This document shows, one piece after another, positions 1-6,788 of a stretch of DNA of 10,265 nt (position 1 is its first letter; the number at the start of each line of letters is the position of its first letter). The stretch is from the NCBI GenBank assembly GCA_900549295.1, contig URNG01000111.1:1-10265 (forward strand). Direction: 5' to 3'. Source of the DNA: an uncultured Rhodocyclaceae bacterium. GTDB lineage: Bacteria > Pseudomonadota > Gammaproteobacteria > Burkholderiales > Rhodocyclaceae. Under the pieces are notes generated by a model. The model was not told the DNA's origin and did no database searches. It saw nothing but the letters and a program-made list of their open reading frames with translations. Made by a program: the position numbers and the translations under genes.

Positions 1-771
1 CTTCCAGTCTCCGGGGGGCCTTTGGGTCGCGCCCAGCCGCAGCATCACGCGGGATCGCTCGCTGTCGGCTGGATCGCCACCGTTTGCGCCGAAACCTAGC
101 GCATTGGAGAGGCTGCGAAACGCCGCAGCGTAAGCAGCAGGCAAGCTCAAGAGCGTGTCCAAATCATTTTTGATGCCCGCAATCAGCCCCTGAATCTGAT
201 TGGCCCAGGTGAGCGGCAAAGTCGCCAGGGAAATGACCTGGCGCAGCACGTCCAGTTTCTGATGGACGGCGGCGATGAAGGCTGTCATGCCATTGGCGCT
301 CATTGGCTCCAGCTCGAAGTCATCCTCCACCGCATCGGCCAGCTTGCGGGTGCGGTCAAAAGCCACATCCACCCTATCCGGTACTGGCTGGATAGTGTCA
401 CCGCCAGGAACGAACTCGACAGCAATGGTGCAGTAGCCGCCCTTATCGGTGCTCTCATGCAACGACCAGGTGTGCGCCCGTACCCAGAGCAGGTCCAGCC
501 AGGGGTGGGTAAGCCAATCCGCGCCCGGCTCGGCCAGTTTGGCCAGGAAGCCGTTGCGCTCCAGATCGTAATCGGGGCCGATGAAATAGGCGTTCAGCTT
601 CCAATCCCACGATTTGCCGCCCAGGTCTTGAACGCTCGGCTGTTCCGCACCGGGGTATTCGTGCACCGCCAGCCGGCGACCGCTCTTGGCATCGTGGCTG
701 TCGGTCAGGAACTCGAAACCCCGGAACGAGGCGCGAGGCAGGCGATCCAGCCAAGTCTGGTCAGTCGCCAT
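1..771 (-). CDS. N: DNA circularisation / baseplate protein N, N-terminal 257 residues (partial)
   Basis: The frame is open from the ATG at 771 to the left edge, so the C-terminal part lies outside the window. The start of the protein, with RASFRGFEFLTD (residues 13-24), GRRLAVHEYPG (31-41), a short linker and LGGKSWDWKLNAYFIGPDY (50-68), matches the DNA_circ_N domain of Mu protein N. Residues 85-100 (DWLTHPWLDLLWVRAH) continue that domain. In Mu, N is a tail/baseplate protein of about 490 residues needed for tail assembly. The older name comes from a proposed role in circularising injected DNA. The ATG is preceded by GAGGTG, and the first 11 bases overlap the end of the small membrane-peptide gene, so the two are probably translationally coupled. 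No stop or frameshift is seen in the 257 codons. The family call is firm; which DNA-related or structural role applies here is not shown by the sequence. Confidence 0.93.
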   Translation of the reverse strand, partial: MATDQTWLDRLPRASFRGFEFLTDSHDAKSGRRLAVHEYPGAEQPSVQDLGGKSWDWKLNAYFIGPDYDLERNGFLAKLAEPGADWLTHPWLDLLWVRAHTWSLHESTDKGGYCTIAVEFVPGGDTIQPVPDRVDVAFDRTRKLADAVEDDFELEPMSANGMTAFIAAVHQKLDVLRQVISLATLPLTWANQIQGLIAGIKNDLDTLLSLPAAYAAAFRSLSNALGFGANGGDPADSERSRVMLRLGATQRPPGDWK

Positions 772-907
772 TTTTCACCTCAACACACTTGAAAACCCGC
801 TGCCCGACGAAAAAACCGCCCAACCGCTCGCACTCGGCGGCGATGGTGATATGCGCCGACCACCAGCCGATCAAGACAAAGACACCGACGAGCAACATCC
901 TGTGCAT
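761..907 (-). CDS. 48-residue membrane or exported peptide between tape measure and N
   Basis: This short gene starts at the ATG that overlaps the tape measure stop by one base (TGATG, 909-905) and ends at TGA 763-761, inside the start of N. The product has a hydrophobic segment at residues 4-16 (MLLVGVFVLIGWW), which could be a signal anchor. It is followed by ECERLGGFFVGQRVFKC, with cysteines at residues 26 and 41 that could form a disulphide in the periplasm. A second in-frame ATG at codon 4 is possible, but the first has GGAG upstream at a reasonable distance and makes the tight overlap with the previous gene. I recall similar ECERLGGF-type small proteins in tailed phages but cannot name a family or function. 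Overlaps on both sides and a sensible protein composition argue that it is real. Its place in the tail operon does not by itself say that it is part of the virion. Confidence 0.72.
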   Translation of the reverse strand: MHRMLLVGVFVLIGWWSAHITIAAECERLGGFFVGQRVFKCVEVKNGD

Positions 908-3042
908 CAGGGCGCTCCGTTCCAGACGTTGCCTGTGTTCATCTGCACGTTGCCGCCGCTGGCCTGCATGGACTGGCTTTGCTGCACCAGGCCGGGTGCC
1001 AGGCCAAGTTGCGCCTTGAAATTGACGTCGACGGGCTTTTGCTCGGCCGGTTTCAGCAGGTCTTTGATACCTTCCCAGGCCAAGCCGAGACCACCGCCGA
1101 CGGCAGCACCGATACCTGTGCCGAGTACCGGAACGATGCTACCGAGCGTCGCGCCGAGGGCCGCGCCGTTCAAGGCGCTGGAACCATAGCGGGTAATGGC
1201 TGACTCTTCTCCGAAGGCTTTTCCCAGCACGAAATCACCAGCCAGCGCCCCGATGCCTGCGGCCCCGCCGACCTTTGCCCCGCGCACAACTCTTTGGCCG
1301 GCCCCGCTGGCGGTTGCCCAGGCCGCCGCCTTGTTGATAGCGCCGCCGCCGGGCAACCCTTTGCCGCCCATCGCCAGCGTAGCCAGACCAGCAGCCCCTG
1401 CCAGCGCTCCCAAAGCCGTGGTTGCCAGCGCGGTAGTACCGACCAGCAGCGGGTGCTTGCTGGCCAGATCGGAGAATGCTTCGGCAGCCTTGCCGATGGC
1501 CGGGGTGAGGCCATCCATGGCCGACTTCTGCGCCGAGGCGGAATCTTCCTTGGCCTGCTCCATTTTGTAGTCCGCTGTGCTGGAAATGACGGCATACGCT
1601 GTGGATGTCGCCGACCGATCTTCCGGCCCGGTGTATTCGGCCCGCACCTTGCCAAGCACGTCGCCCACGTAATCGCTGTTGTTCATCAATCCAAGCATCG
1701 CCATTAGCGACTGCTGGTTATGGAATACCTTGCCGATGTTGGAGCCTTCGACCTGCGCCGACATCGACTCCAGGATGGCACGCCGGCCTTCCTGGTCTTT
1801 GGGGTCAAGGGTTTTCAGCTTTTCCTGAAGCTCCTGATAGCGTTTGTCCTTGGAAAACACCTCTTGCATCAGTTCGAGCGTGGCGCTGACCTTGTCGATG
1901 CCGCGAGACTGGTAGTCCAGGTAGACCGCGTCGATGTCCTTCATGCGCTTGTAGCGCTCGCCCTTTTTGCCAGGCGTACCGTCGCCCAAAAGCTGGTCGC
2001 CCAAAAATCGTTTGAAATGCGGTGTATTCAGTTCGTTGAGCAGGTCGCGCAGGTTGTTGCCGGCTTCGTCCCTGGTGCCGGCCGTAATGACCGACGCCTG
2101 ATTCCAGGATGCCAGCTTGGCGAAACCTTCCTTGCCGGATAAGCCGATGCTCTTCGCCATCGCCATCTGCTGCGGCAGCCACTTGGCCATGTCTCGCAAC
2201 TCAAAGCCGCCGGCCTGCCCTGCCGCCAGCGCCGAAGACAGCACGGCGGGCAGATCGTCGGCGGAAATCTTGAAACTCTGCTGGGCGCGGATGGCGATGG
2301 TGGCCAGCGCGTTTGCATCGGTGTTGGACGCCGTGGCGGATTTCATGATGCCCGGCAGCATCTTGATGGCGTCGGCGTCGGAAACCACGCCGGAGGCGAT
2401 CATCGTATCAAGGGCTTCAGCGGCCTGTTCGCGGGTGCCACCGCCTTCGCGGCGAGCCTTGTTAACCGCCGCTTCCAGTGTTTTCATGCCGATTACCCGG
2501 CCAGCCGCATCGCGTTCCGCATAGGCAGTGTTGGCCATGTTGGCCAGTCGGCGGTCGTAGCTCATTGCCCTTTCTGCCGGTGCTTTGAGGGTATAGGCAG
2601 CAGCGCCCACGCCGGCCACGCCTGCCGCAGCAAACTTGATTCCGGCGTAGGTTTTCTGGGCAGCGGTCAGCTTGCCCATTTCGTTGGTCAGCGCCGTTAC
2701 CTTCTGCCGCATCTTGTCGGCAGCAACAGCCTGCTGTTGCCAGGACATGCTGCCCGACGCCTTGAGCCGGTTGTAGGCCGCTTCGGTCTGCTGGATTTCA
2801 CGCCGCACGGCGTGCTCGGAGCGCATCCCCAGAGATCCGCGTGCATGGGACAGCTTTTCGTAGCTGCTGCGCTGGCGGGCGGCGCTTTTCTCCACGGCTT
2901 CGGCGGATTTCTGCGCGGCCTTTTCCGTGGCGCTGGCTGTCTTGGCCGCTTCCTGCCGCGCGGTCTGCGCGGAGGATTTGATACCCGCCGTCGCCCCATC
3001 CCGCATCTTCAGGCGGACTTCAACATCAACGGCGGATGACAT
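907..3042 (-). CDS. Tail tape measure protein (Mu gp42-like)
   Basis: This is the longest gene in the window (711 residues), close to the size of the Mu tape measure protein. The protein sets tail length and occupies the tail lumen until DNA ejection. Residues 20-133 are rich in Ala, Lys, Glu and Gln and look like a long coiled coil. A hydrophobic stretch follows at 135-151. The centre (about 155-380) resembles the TP901-type phage minor tail/tape measure domain. Two further hydrophobic, Gly/Ala-rich segments lie near residues 530-560 and 625-655, as is usual for tape measures that later contact the membrane. The gene follows the frameshifted tail chaperone, the standard order. The ATG at 3042 has GGAG at 3053-3050, seven bases upstream, but that site is buried in a terminator-like hairpin (see 3043-3073). 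The stop overlaps the next ATG by one base. Confidence 0.93.
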   Translation of the reverse strand: MSSAVDVEVRLKMRDGATAGIKSSAQTARQEAAKTASATEKAAQKSAEAVEKSAARQRSSYEKLSHARGSLGMRSEHAVRREIQQTEAAYNRLKASGSMSWQQQAVAADKMRQKVTALTNEMGKLTAAQKTYAGIKFAAAGVAGVGAAAYTLKAPAERAMSYDRRLANMANTAYAERDAAGRVIGMKTLEAAVNKARREGGGTREQAAEALDTMIASGVVSDADAIKMLPGIMKSATASNTDANALATIAIRAQQSFKISADDLPAVLSSALAAGQAGGFELRDMAKWLPQQMAMAKSIGLSGKEGFAKLASWNQASVITAGTRDEAGNNLRDLLNELNTPHFKRFLGDQLLGDGTPGKKGERYKRMKDIDAVYLDYQSRGIDKVSATLELMQEVFSKDKRYQELQEKLKTLDPKDQEGRRAILESMSAQVEGSNIGKVFHNQQSLMAMLGLMNNSDYVGDVLGKVRAEYTGPEDRSATSTAYAVISSTADYKMEQAKEDSASAQKSAMDGLTPAIGKAAEAFSDLASKHPLLVGTTALATTALGALAGAAGLATLAMGGKGLPGGGAINKAAAWATASGAGQRVVRGAKVGGAAGIGALAGDFVLGKAFGEESAITRYGSSALNGAALGATLGSIVPVLGTGIGAAVGGGLGLAWEGIKDLLKPAEQKPVDVNFKAQLGLAPGLVQQSQSMQASGGNVQMNTGNVWNGAP

Positions 3043-3073
3043 AAAAAAACTCCAGAACCAAGGGTATCTGGAG
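3043..3073 (-). terminator. Rho-independent terminator overlapping the tape measure RBS
   Basis: On the minus strand CTCCAGA (3073-3067) pairs perfectly with TCTGGAG (3056-3050). Inside, ACC (3065-3063) pairs with GGT (3059-3057) around a CTT loop, leaving one bulged T at 3066. Seven T residues (3049-3043) follow and are immediately followed by the tape measure ATG. This is a textbook intrinsic terminator for transcripts coming from the sheath-tube-chaperone genes. Its right arm contains GGAG, the only good Shine-Dalgarno sequence of the tape measure gene, so the fold would also block ribosome loading. Termination strength is not known. Confidence 0.8.
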
Positions 3074-3120
3074 CTTATCGAGGGGTGACTGAACGAGGCA
3101 GACGCGAAACGTTTCGTGCC
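3074..3120 (-). promoter_or_regulatory. Putative activator-dependent promoter for the tape measure gene
   Basis: The gap between the frameshifted chaperone and the tape measure gene holds the palindrome CGAAACGTTTCG (3105-3116). On the minus strand it is preceded by GGCA. After 25 bases comes GATAAG (3079-3074), a 4-of-6 match to a -10 box, and no -35 box is seen. If GATAAG is the -10 element, the palindrome is centred at about -43.5. As I recall, that is where the Mu activators Mor and C bind their dyads. The same 15-base motif occurs upstream of gene I at a similar distance. The expected transcript start is near 3067, at the end of the left arm of the terminator hairpin. The repeat is seen; the promoter role is inferred. 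Confidence 0.5.
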
Positions 3121-3133
3121 GGTTATGCCTGTC

Positions 3134-3549
3134 CTACTTGAACTGCCTGCCGCTCATCACGGCGGCCAATTCAGCCAGGACATAGAGCTTTCTCAGGGGG
3201 AGCGCTTCGACCACCGGGAGCGGCTGGTGCATCACGTTCATCAGCAGCCCCACGGCGGTCAGGATGCGCACTACTTTTTTTGGATCGCGTCCTCGCCTTC
3301 CTCGGCCTCATCCGCCTGGATGAGTGCGTCGGCGATCTTCTCGGCGGCTCGGTAGTCCGGGCCGCGCAACTGGCGAATGAGGGTTTCATCGGTGCCGGTC
3401 AGGCTGGCGATCAGCGCGATCCGCTGGGCCACGCCGCCGCGCAGGTCGAACGCCAGGTAGTCGCCGGCGGTGGTGTGGTCGCGGAAGGTCAGGGAATCAA
3501 CGGTTTTCTTGCCGAAGGTCAGCGGGTGCTTGAGGGGGAGCTTGGCCAT
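3134..3549 (-). CDS. Frameshifted tail assembly chaperone (-1 extension, 138 residues)
   Basis: This is the predicted long product of the chaperone gene. A -1 slip on A AAA AAG (3280-3274) avoids the stop TAG at 3273-3271 and opens a frame of 46 further codons to TAG at 3136-3134. The extension begins VVRILTAVGLLMNVM and ends AAVMSGRQFK. It looks like a natural helical protein and has no start codon context of its own. Many long-tailed phages make two such products from overlapping frames (lambda G and GT). The longer form is thought to bind the tape measure protein while the short one coats it before tail tube assembly. The position just before the tape measure gene fits this. The frame and slip site are visible; frameshifting itself and its rate are inferred. 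Confidence 0.8.
3271..3549 (-). CDS. Tail assembly chaperone, short form (Mu gp41-like)
   Basis: This 92-residue acidic protein (KHPLTFGKKTVDSLTFRD near the start, ALIQADEAEEGEDAIQKK at the end) matches the Mu gp41 tail-chaperone family. It lies in the usual place between the tail tube and tape measure genes. It is expected to be a non-virion chaperone that keeps the tape measure protein soluble. Its ATG is nine bases beyond the tail tube stop, and that TAA forms part of the AAGGA ribosome binding site, which implies coupled translation. The last codons before the stop are CAA AAA AAG TAG, so the gene ends exactly on a slippery run. Confidence 0.88.
   Translation of the reverse strand: MAKLPLKHPLTFGKKTVDSLTFRDHTTAGDYLAFDLRGGVAQRIALIASLTGTDETLIRQLRGPDYRAAEKIADALIQADEAEEGEDAIQKK
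3274..3300 (-). promoter_or_regulatory. Programmed -1 ribosomal frameshift signal (A AAA AAG)
   Basis: Seven A residues and a G (3281-3274) give the heptamer A AAA AAG in the zero frame, the same slippery heptamer as in E. coli dnaX, directly before the stop TAG. Purine-rich GAAGGCGAGG ends at 3291, ten bases before the heptamer. That is the spacing at which a Shine-Dalgarno-like sequence stimulates -1 slipping in bacteria. I see no convincing strong stem-loop downstream, only weak pairing such as GGCTG with CAGCC. Confidence 0.82.
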
Positions 3550-3558
3550 GGTTGTTCC

Positions 3559-3921
3559 TTAAGAAATCTGCTCGGAAGTGTTCGACATGATGGTGAGCTT
3601 GCTCTCGCCGTCGCTGACCGGCACCGGATCGGTGACGAAAGCCATGCTCATCATATGCACGTGGCCATCAGCCAGGCGCACCGTCACGTCTTCATCCTTG
3701 ATGGCGTTGAGGGCAACGATGTCGACTCCGCCCAGCAGGTTGATGTTCAGTTCCAGCTTGGCCGGAACGCCGGTTTCGGTGAAGCCGCCGTCCTCCGGCA
3801 GGCGGCCCCCCTTGTGTTCGCGCTTGACCCCGCTCGGGGTGAAGGTGCCGGGCTTCTCGGCCAGCGGCAGCTTGCCGATGGACGGCACCGACACGGTGCG
3901 GATGTTGTTGATTTGTGCCAT
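3559..3921 (-). CDS. M: Tail tube protein (Mu gpM-like)
   Basis: The product has 120 residues, almost the size of Mu gpM (about 118). It is small, soluble and beta-rich with no membrane segment. It starts MAQINNIRTVSVPSIGKLP and carries AKLELNINLLGGVDIVALNAI and DVTVRLADGHVHMMSMAFV, features of the Mu-type tail tube family. The protein stacks as rings to form the inner tube through which DNA passes, inside the contractile sheath encoded just upstream. The ATG at 3921 has AAAGGGG eight bases before it and lies 17 bases after the sheath stop. Order sheath, tube, chaperone, tape measure is the standard one. Confidence 0.92.
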   Translation of the reverse strand: MAQINNIRTVSVPSIGKLPLAEKPGTFTPSGVKREHKGGRLPEDGGFTETGVPAKLELNINLLGGVDIVALNAIKDEDVTVRLADGHVHMMSMAFVTDPVPVSDGESKLTIMSNTSEQIS

Positions 3922-3938
3922 GTGTCAAACCCCTTTCA

Positions 3939-5414
3939 TCAGTAAGAAGGCACGGCCTTGCGGAAGCTGGAACGCCCCGCCAGGATGTAGAACGGCGAAT
4001 TCACCACCGGGTCGTCGCGGAAGTTGAAGCGGCTCGGGTTATTCGGGTCTTGCTCCACGATCAGCGTGCCTTTGTAGTAGCTGTACGCCTGCACCCAGCC
4101 GTATTCCGCCATCAGCACGTTCTTGTAGAGGGAGAGCAGGAACGCCTTGACGCCATCCTCGGTCGTGATGGGCAAGCCGGGCCGGTAGCCTTCGTCGGTT
4201 TTGGCTGCCACCGTGCCGCGAAACTTCTTGATCGCGCCGATGCGCTGCTCGTAGCGGATGCGCTCCATCACCTCGGCCACGTTGATGTCCAGGTAGGCAT
4301 CGTCGGCGCTGCCGTCAGAGCGGTACTGGTACATGGAGATCAGGCGCTTGATGTAGCAGGAGCCATCCTTGCCGACCTCCATGATGCTCATGCCCTTGAA
4401 CAGCAGGCTGTTGCCAAACGTGAAATCGTTGTAGCCCACGTCCGCTTTCAGGCCGGGCAGCGGTGTGCCTTCCAGGGAAATGACCGGGTTGTTGTAGAGG
4501 CGCGGTGCGGCAGCAGCGGCCAGGGTGGCGGCGGCTTCCCAGGTGGTAGGCGGGTTGATGCCCAGCCACACGTCGCTGATGTGCTCGTAGTTCTTGGTCT
4601 CACCGAAGCCTGCCGCCGCCGCGTAGTCGCCCCGGAAGGCGGTGAAGGCGCGGAACCCGGCTTGAACCGGCACGGCATAGCGCCGCTGGCTCTCGGTATG
4701 CCAGGCGGCCAGAGTGGCGGCATCGTTGATGCCCAGCACCAGGTAGCGAAACCAGCGCTGGCCGATCAGGGCGGCCAGGTCGCCGGGCGCAGGATCGCCT
4801 GCGCCGTCGGACATGGCTACCAGGGCCAGCACCAGGCCCGCCGGGGTATCCTCGCCGTAGAGGTTCAGGCGCAGGTCGATGGCGTTGCCACAAGAGCCTT
4901 TGTGGCGGGCGGTTAGGGTCACCACGTTGCTCGCCGCGTCTGCCGTCACCGGGATGTCAATACCGGCGTCGGTAATGGCCAGAGCGATGGCGGTAGCGAT
5001 CTGGGCGGGCGTCTGGCCAGTGATGATGCCCACGCTGATGAGCTTCTGGGCAATGTAGAGGGCCAGGGTGCCGCTGCCGGTGGCGGCGTTGGTCACCGTG
5101 ATGGTGCCAGTTGCCGCTACACCAGCCGGGTTGTCGGCATAGGGCAGCATGAAGAGGTCGAAGGTCGGGTCGCCCTTGCGGTAGCGGGCAGCCATCTGCG
5201 CCAACATGGAGCCGGGGCCAGCTTTGGCCTTGGCATCCTCGACGCCGGAGAGGCGCACCACCTCACCGACCGGGGCGGTGCCGGTGGGCAGCTTCTGGCC
5301 GACCAGCAGCACCACGGGCAGGTCACCGCCCAGCCCGGCCTGGCTGCCGTCGATCTCGATGTAAGCGCCGGGGTAACGCAGCGCCTGCGGCACTTCGCTA
5401 AAAGTAATGGTCAC
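3939..5414 (-). CDS. L: Contractile tail sheath protein (Mu gpL-like)
   Basis: At 491 residues it is close to Mu gpL (about 495). The N-terminus (FSEVPQALRYPGAYIEID) and the GDLPVVLLVGQ segment are typical of Mu-type sheath proteins. The C-terminal third (about 365-491), with DINVAEVMERIRYEQRIGA and GWVQAYSYYKGTLIVEQD, corresponds to the conserved inner domain that interlocks sheath subunits and contacts the tube. The sheath contracts during infection, so this is a myovirus-type tail. The start is GTG at 5414, overlapping the gp37-like stop by four bases (GTGA) with GGGAG seven bases upstream. No DUF2635/gp38-like small gene stands between gp37 and the sheath, unlike in Mu. Confidence 0.96.
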   Translation of the reverse strand: MTITFSEVPQALRYPGAYIEIDGSQAGLGGDLPVVLLVGQKLPTGTAPVGEVVRLSGVEDAKAKAGPGSMLAQMAARYRKGDPTFDLFMLPYADNPAGVAATGTITVTNAATGSGTLALYIAQKLISVGIITGQTPAQIATAIALAITDAGIDIPVTADAASNVVTLTARHKGSCGNAIDLRLNLYGEDTPAGLVLALVAMSDGAGDPAPGDLAALIGQRWFRYLVLGINDAATLAAWHTESQRRYAVPVQAGFRAFTAFRGDYAAAAGFGETKNYEHISDVWLGINPPTTWEAAATLAAAAAPRLYNNPVISLEGTPLPGLKADVGYNDFTFGNSLLFKGMSIMEVGKDGSCYIKRLISMYQYRSDGSADDAYLDINVAEVMERIRYEQRIGAIKKFRGTVAAKTDEGYRPGLPITTEDGVKAFLLSLYKNVLMAEYGWVQAYSYYKGTLIVEQDPNNPSRFNFRDDPVVNSPFYILAGRSSFRKAVPSY

Positions 5415-5890
5415 AGTTTTTCTCCCGTGTGGTTGAGCCTGTCGAATGCAGGCGGGTCAGGTAGGTAATTGGTAATCAGGGCGTCGAATTCGTAACGGTC
5501 GCGCCAGTACAGGTCGCCGTCGGTGTATTCCAGCACCTGCCCGCCTGTAAAGTTGATGGGGCGGGTCTGCGGCGCGATCTCCCAGCCGAGCAGCAAGGTC
5601 TTGACCGCTTGGCGGTACTTGAGCAGCACGTCGTCGGTTTCACCCTGGGCATGTGTGCGGGCGTTTTCGATGGCGATCACCACGTCAAACGCCAGCGTCA
5701 CGGCCTCGGCCCGCTCCCCGGCATGCTGCACCTTGTCCGCCGCACGCACGATCCAGGCAGCTGGCAGGGGCAAGGCTTCGGGGCGGATACGGGCAAACTC
5801 GGCCGCGCCCGCCACTTGGCGGAACCACAGGCCGTCAAAGCCCGCCGGTTTCTTCTCCAGGTGGGCGATGAGGGGCCGCAGTGAAATCAC
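5411..5890 (-). CDS. Mu gp37-like protein (DUF1834), probable tail terminator
   Basis: The 159-residue product (ISLRPLIAHLEKKPAGFDGL at the start, GGQVLEYTDGDLYWRDRYEF near the end) matches the Mu gp37 family. It lies in the usual place between gp36 and the sheath. The family is thought to act at the head-proximal end of the tail, probably as tail terminator, which is inference from position. Translation starts at a GTG (5890-5888) whose bases overlap the gp36-like stop as GTGA. Its own stop overlaps the GTG of the sheath in the same way, so the three genes form a coupled chain. No membrane segment is present. Confidence 0.87.
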   Translation of the reverse strand: MISLRPLIAHLEKKPAGFDGLWFRQVAGAAEFARIRPEALPLPAAWIVRAADKVQHAGERAEAVTLAFDVVIAIENARTHAQGETDDVLLKYRQAVKTLLLGWEIAPQTRPINFTGGQVLEYTDGDLYWRDRYEFDALITNYLPDPPAFDRLNHTGEKL

Positions 5891-6378
5891 AGCCCCACCT
5901 CATCCCCGCCGGAGCGGTAGCGCCGGGGCTGGCTTTCGATGAATACCAGATCGCCAGACGGCGCAGGATCGACGGGCGCGGCGGGGATCAGGTCGAGATC
6001 GCCGCGACTGTGCGCCTTCAAGGTTTCCAGCACGCCTTCGTAAGCCTTGCGCACATCGTCCGTCATGCGCTCGGCCCCTTGCAGGTAGTAGAGCGCCACG
6101 GTAGAGGCCAGCCGGGCCAGCAGCGTGGTCTGGACGGTGGCCGGGATGCCGTAAGAGAGAATCAGCGCATCCGCGTCGGCCAGGGCGTTGTCGATGGCTT
6201 CCAGCGCCAGCACCAGGGCGGCCTGCTCGGTTGGGCTGAATGCGCTGAGGCCGCTCCCCGCTATGGCAGCGCGCAAGGCATCATCCGGCACCATGTCCAC
6301 ATCAGCGGGAACCGCCAGTTGGGCCAGGCGGCGGGCGTTGCTGCGCGCCAGAAGATCAGAGCGGGAAGCGAAGGCCAT
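5887..6378 (-). CDS. Mu gp36-like protein (DUF1320), probable head-tail connector
   Basis: This protein of 163 residues starts MAFASRSDLLARSNARRLAQ. It has a helical core (ALVLALEAIDNALADADALI, then LLARLASTVALYYLQGAERM and DDVRKAYEGVLETL) typical of the Mu gp36/DUF1320 family. The family resembles small helical neck proteins that join the portal to the tail; this role is inferred from fold type and gene order. The tail after residue 135 is Pro/Arg-rich. The ATG shares one base with the gp35-like stop (TAATG, 6380-6376), and its TGA overlaps the next GTG. Confidence 0.88.
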   Translation of the reverse strand: MAFASRSDLLARSNARRLAQLAVPADVDMVPDDALRAAIAGSGLSAFSPTEQAALVLALEAIDNALADADALILSYGIPATVQTTLLARLASTVALYYLQGAERMTDDVRKAYEGVLETLKAHSRGDLDLIPAAPVDPAPSGDLVFIESQPRRYRSGGDEVGL

Positions 6379-6716
6379 TACTTGCCGCCTTTCTTGGGCT
6401 TGGCCGGGGCGGAGGTATCCATGACAGCCGCCGCAGGGTCAGCGCGGCCGGCAGCTTCCACCCCCGGTGCATCCGCCGGGGTGTCGGAATCCGTCCCGGT
6501 GGTGGAGTTGCCCGAAAGGTCAGTTTCGTTGGGCGTTTCATGCGCCGGTTCCTCCGGGTTGGTTTCCGACACCTCCAGCATCTGCTCGGCTTCCAGACGG
6601 GTGGCGGTGGCGGCATCGACCTCCACCGCCAGCCACGTCCGGCGAAATTCGATGCCGCAACGGAAGAAGCGCTCTGTGTCTTTCTTCGGTTGCAAACGGA
6701 TATACAGTTTTTTCAT
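6378..6716 (-). CDS. Mu gp35 / HI1506-like small protein with acidic tail
   Basis: The 112-residue product begins with a basic, compact part (MKKLYIRLQPKKDTERFFRC, up to about residue 50) that resembles the Mu gp35/HI1506 family of FluMu-type phages. The rest (about 52-112) is a low-complexity stretch of Glu, Thr, Asp, Pro and Ala, probably disordered, ending in a basic KPKKGGK tag. Function in the family is not established; it lies between the major head gene and the connector genes. The ATG at 6716 has AGGAG seven bases upstream. A GC-rich hairpin sits just before that site. The family match rests mainly on position and the N-terminal part. Confidence 0.75.
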   Translation of the reverse strand: MKKLYIRLQPKKDTERFFRCGIEFRRTWLAVEVDAATATRLEAEQMLEVSETNPEEPAHETPNETDLSGNSTTGTDSDTPADAPGVEAAGRADPAAAVMDTSAPAKPKKGGK

Positions 6717-6732
6717 GTTCGATCTCCTGCCG

Positions 6733-6761
6733 GCCCCCGCTTCACCGAGGCGGGCGGGGGC
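6733..6761 (-). other. GC-rich hairpin between T and the gp35-like gene
   Basis: GCCCCCGC (6733-6740) and GCGGGGGC (6754-6761) form a perfect 8-bp stem with a 13-base loop, in the 72-bp gap between the T stop and the gp35-like start. No T run follows on the minus strand, so it is not a canonical terminator. It could stabilise or process the 3' end of the abundant T message, or weaken transcription into the downstream genes. The structure is seen; the role is a guess. Confidence 0.5.
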
Positions 6762-6788
6762 TTGGCAACGTGGTTGCGCGGGGTTGCG

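Noticed and set aside
3171..3389. Other minus-strand frame overlapping the chaperone end
   Set aside because: It is in the wrong frame for a -1 slip and is rich in Arg, Pro and Ser; the -1 extension ending at 3134 fits the slippery site instead.
3915..4916. Plus-strand open frame (333 codons) opposite the sheath gene
   Set aside because: Mirror reading of the tail sheath gene; no domain and no start signal.
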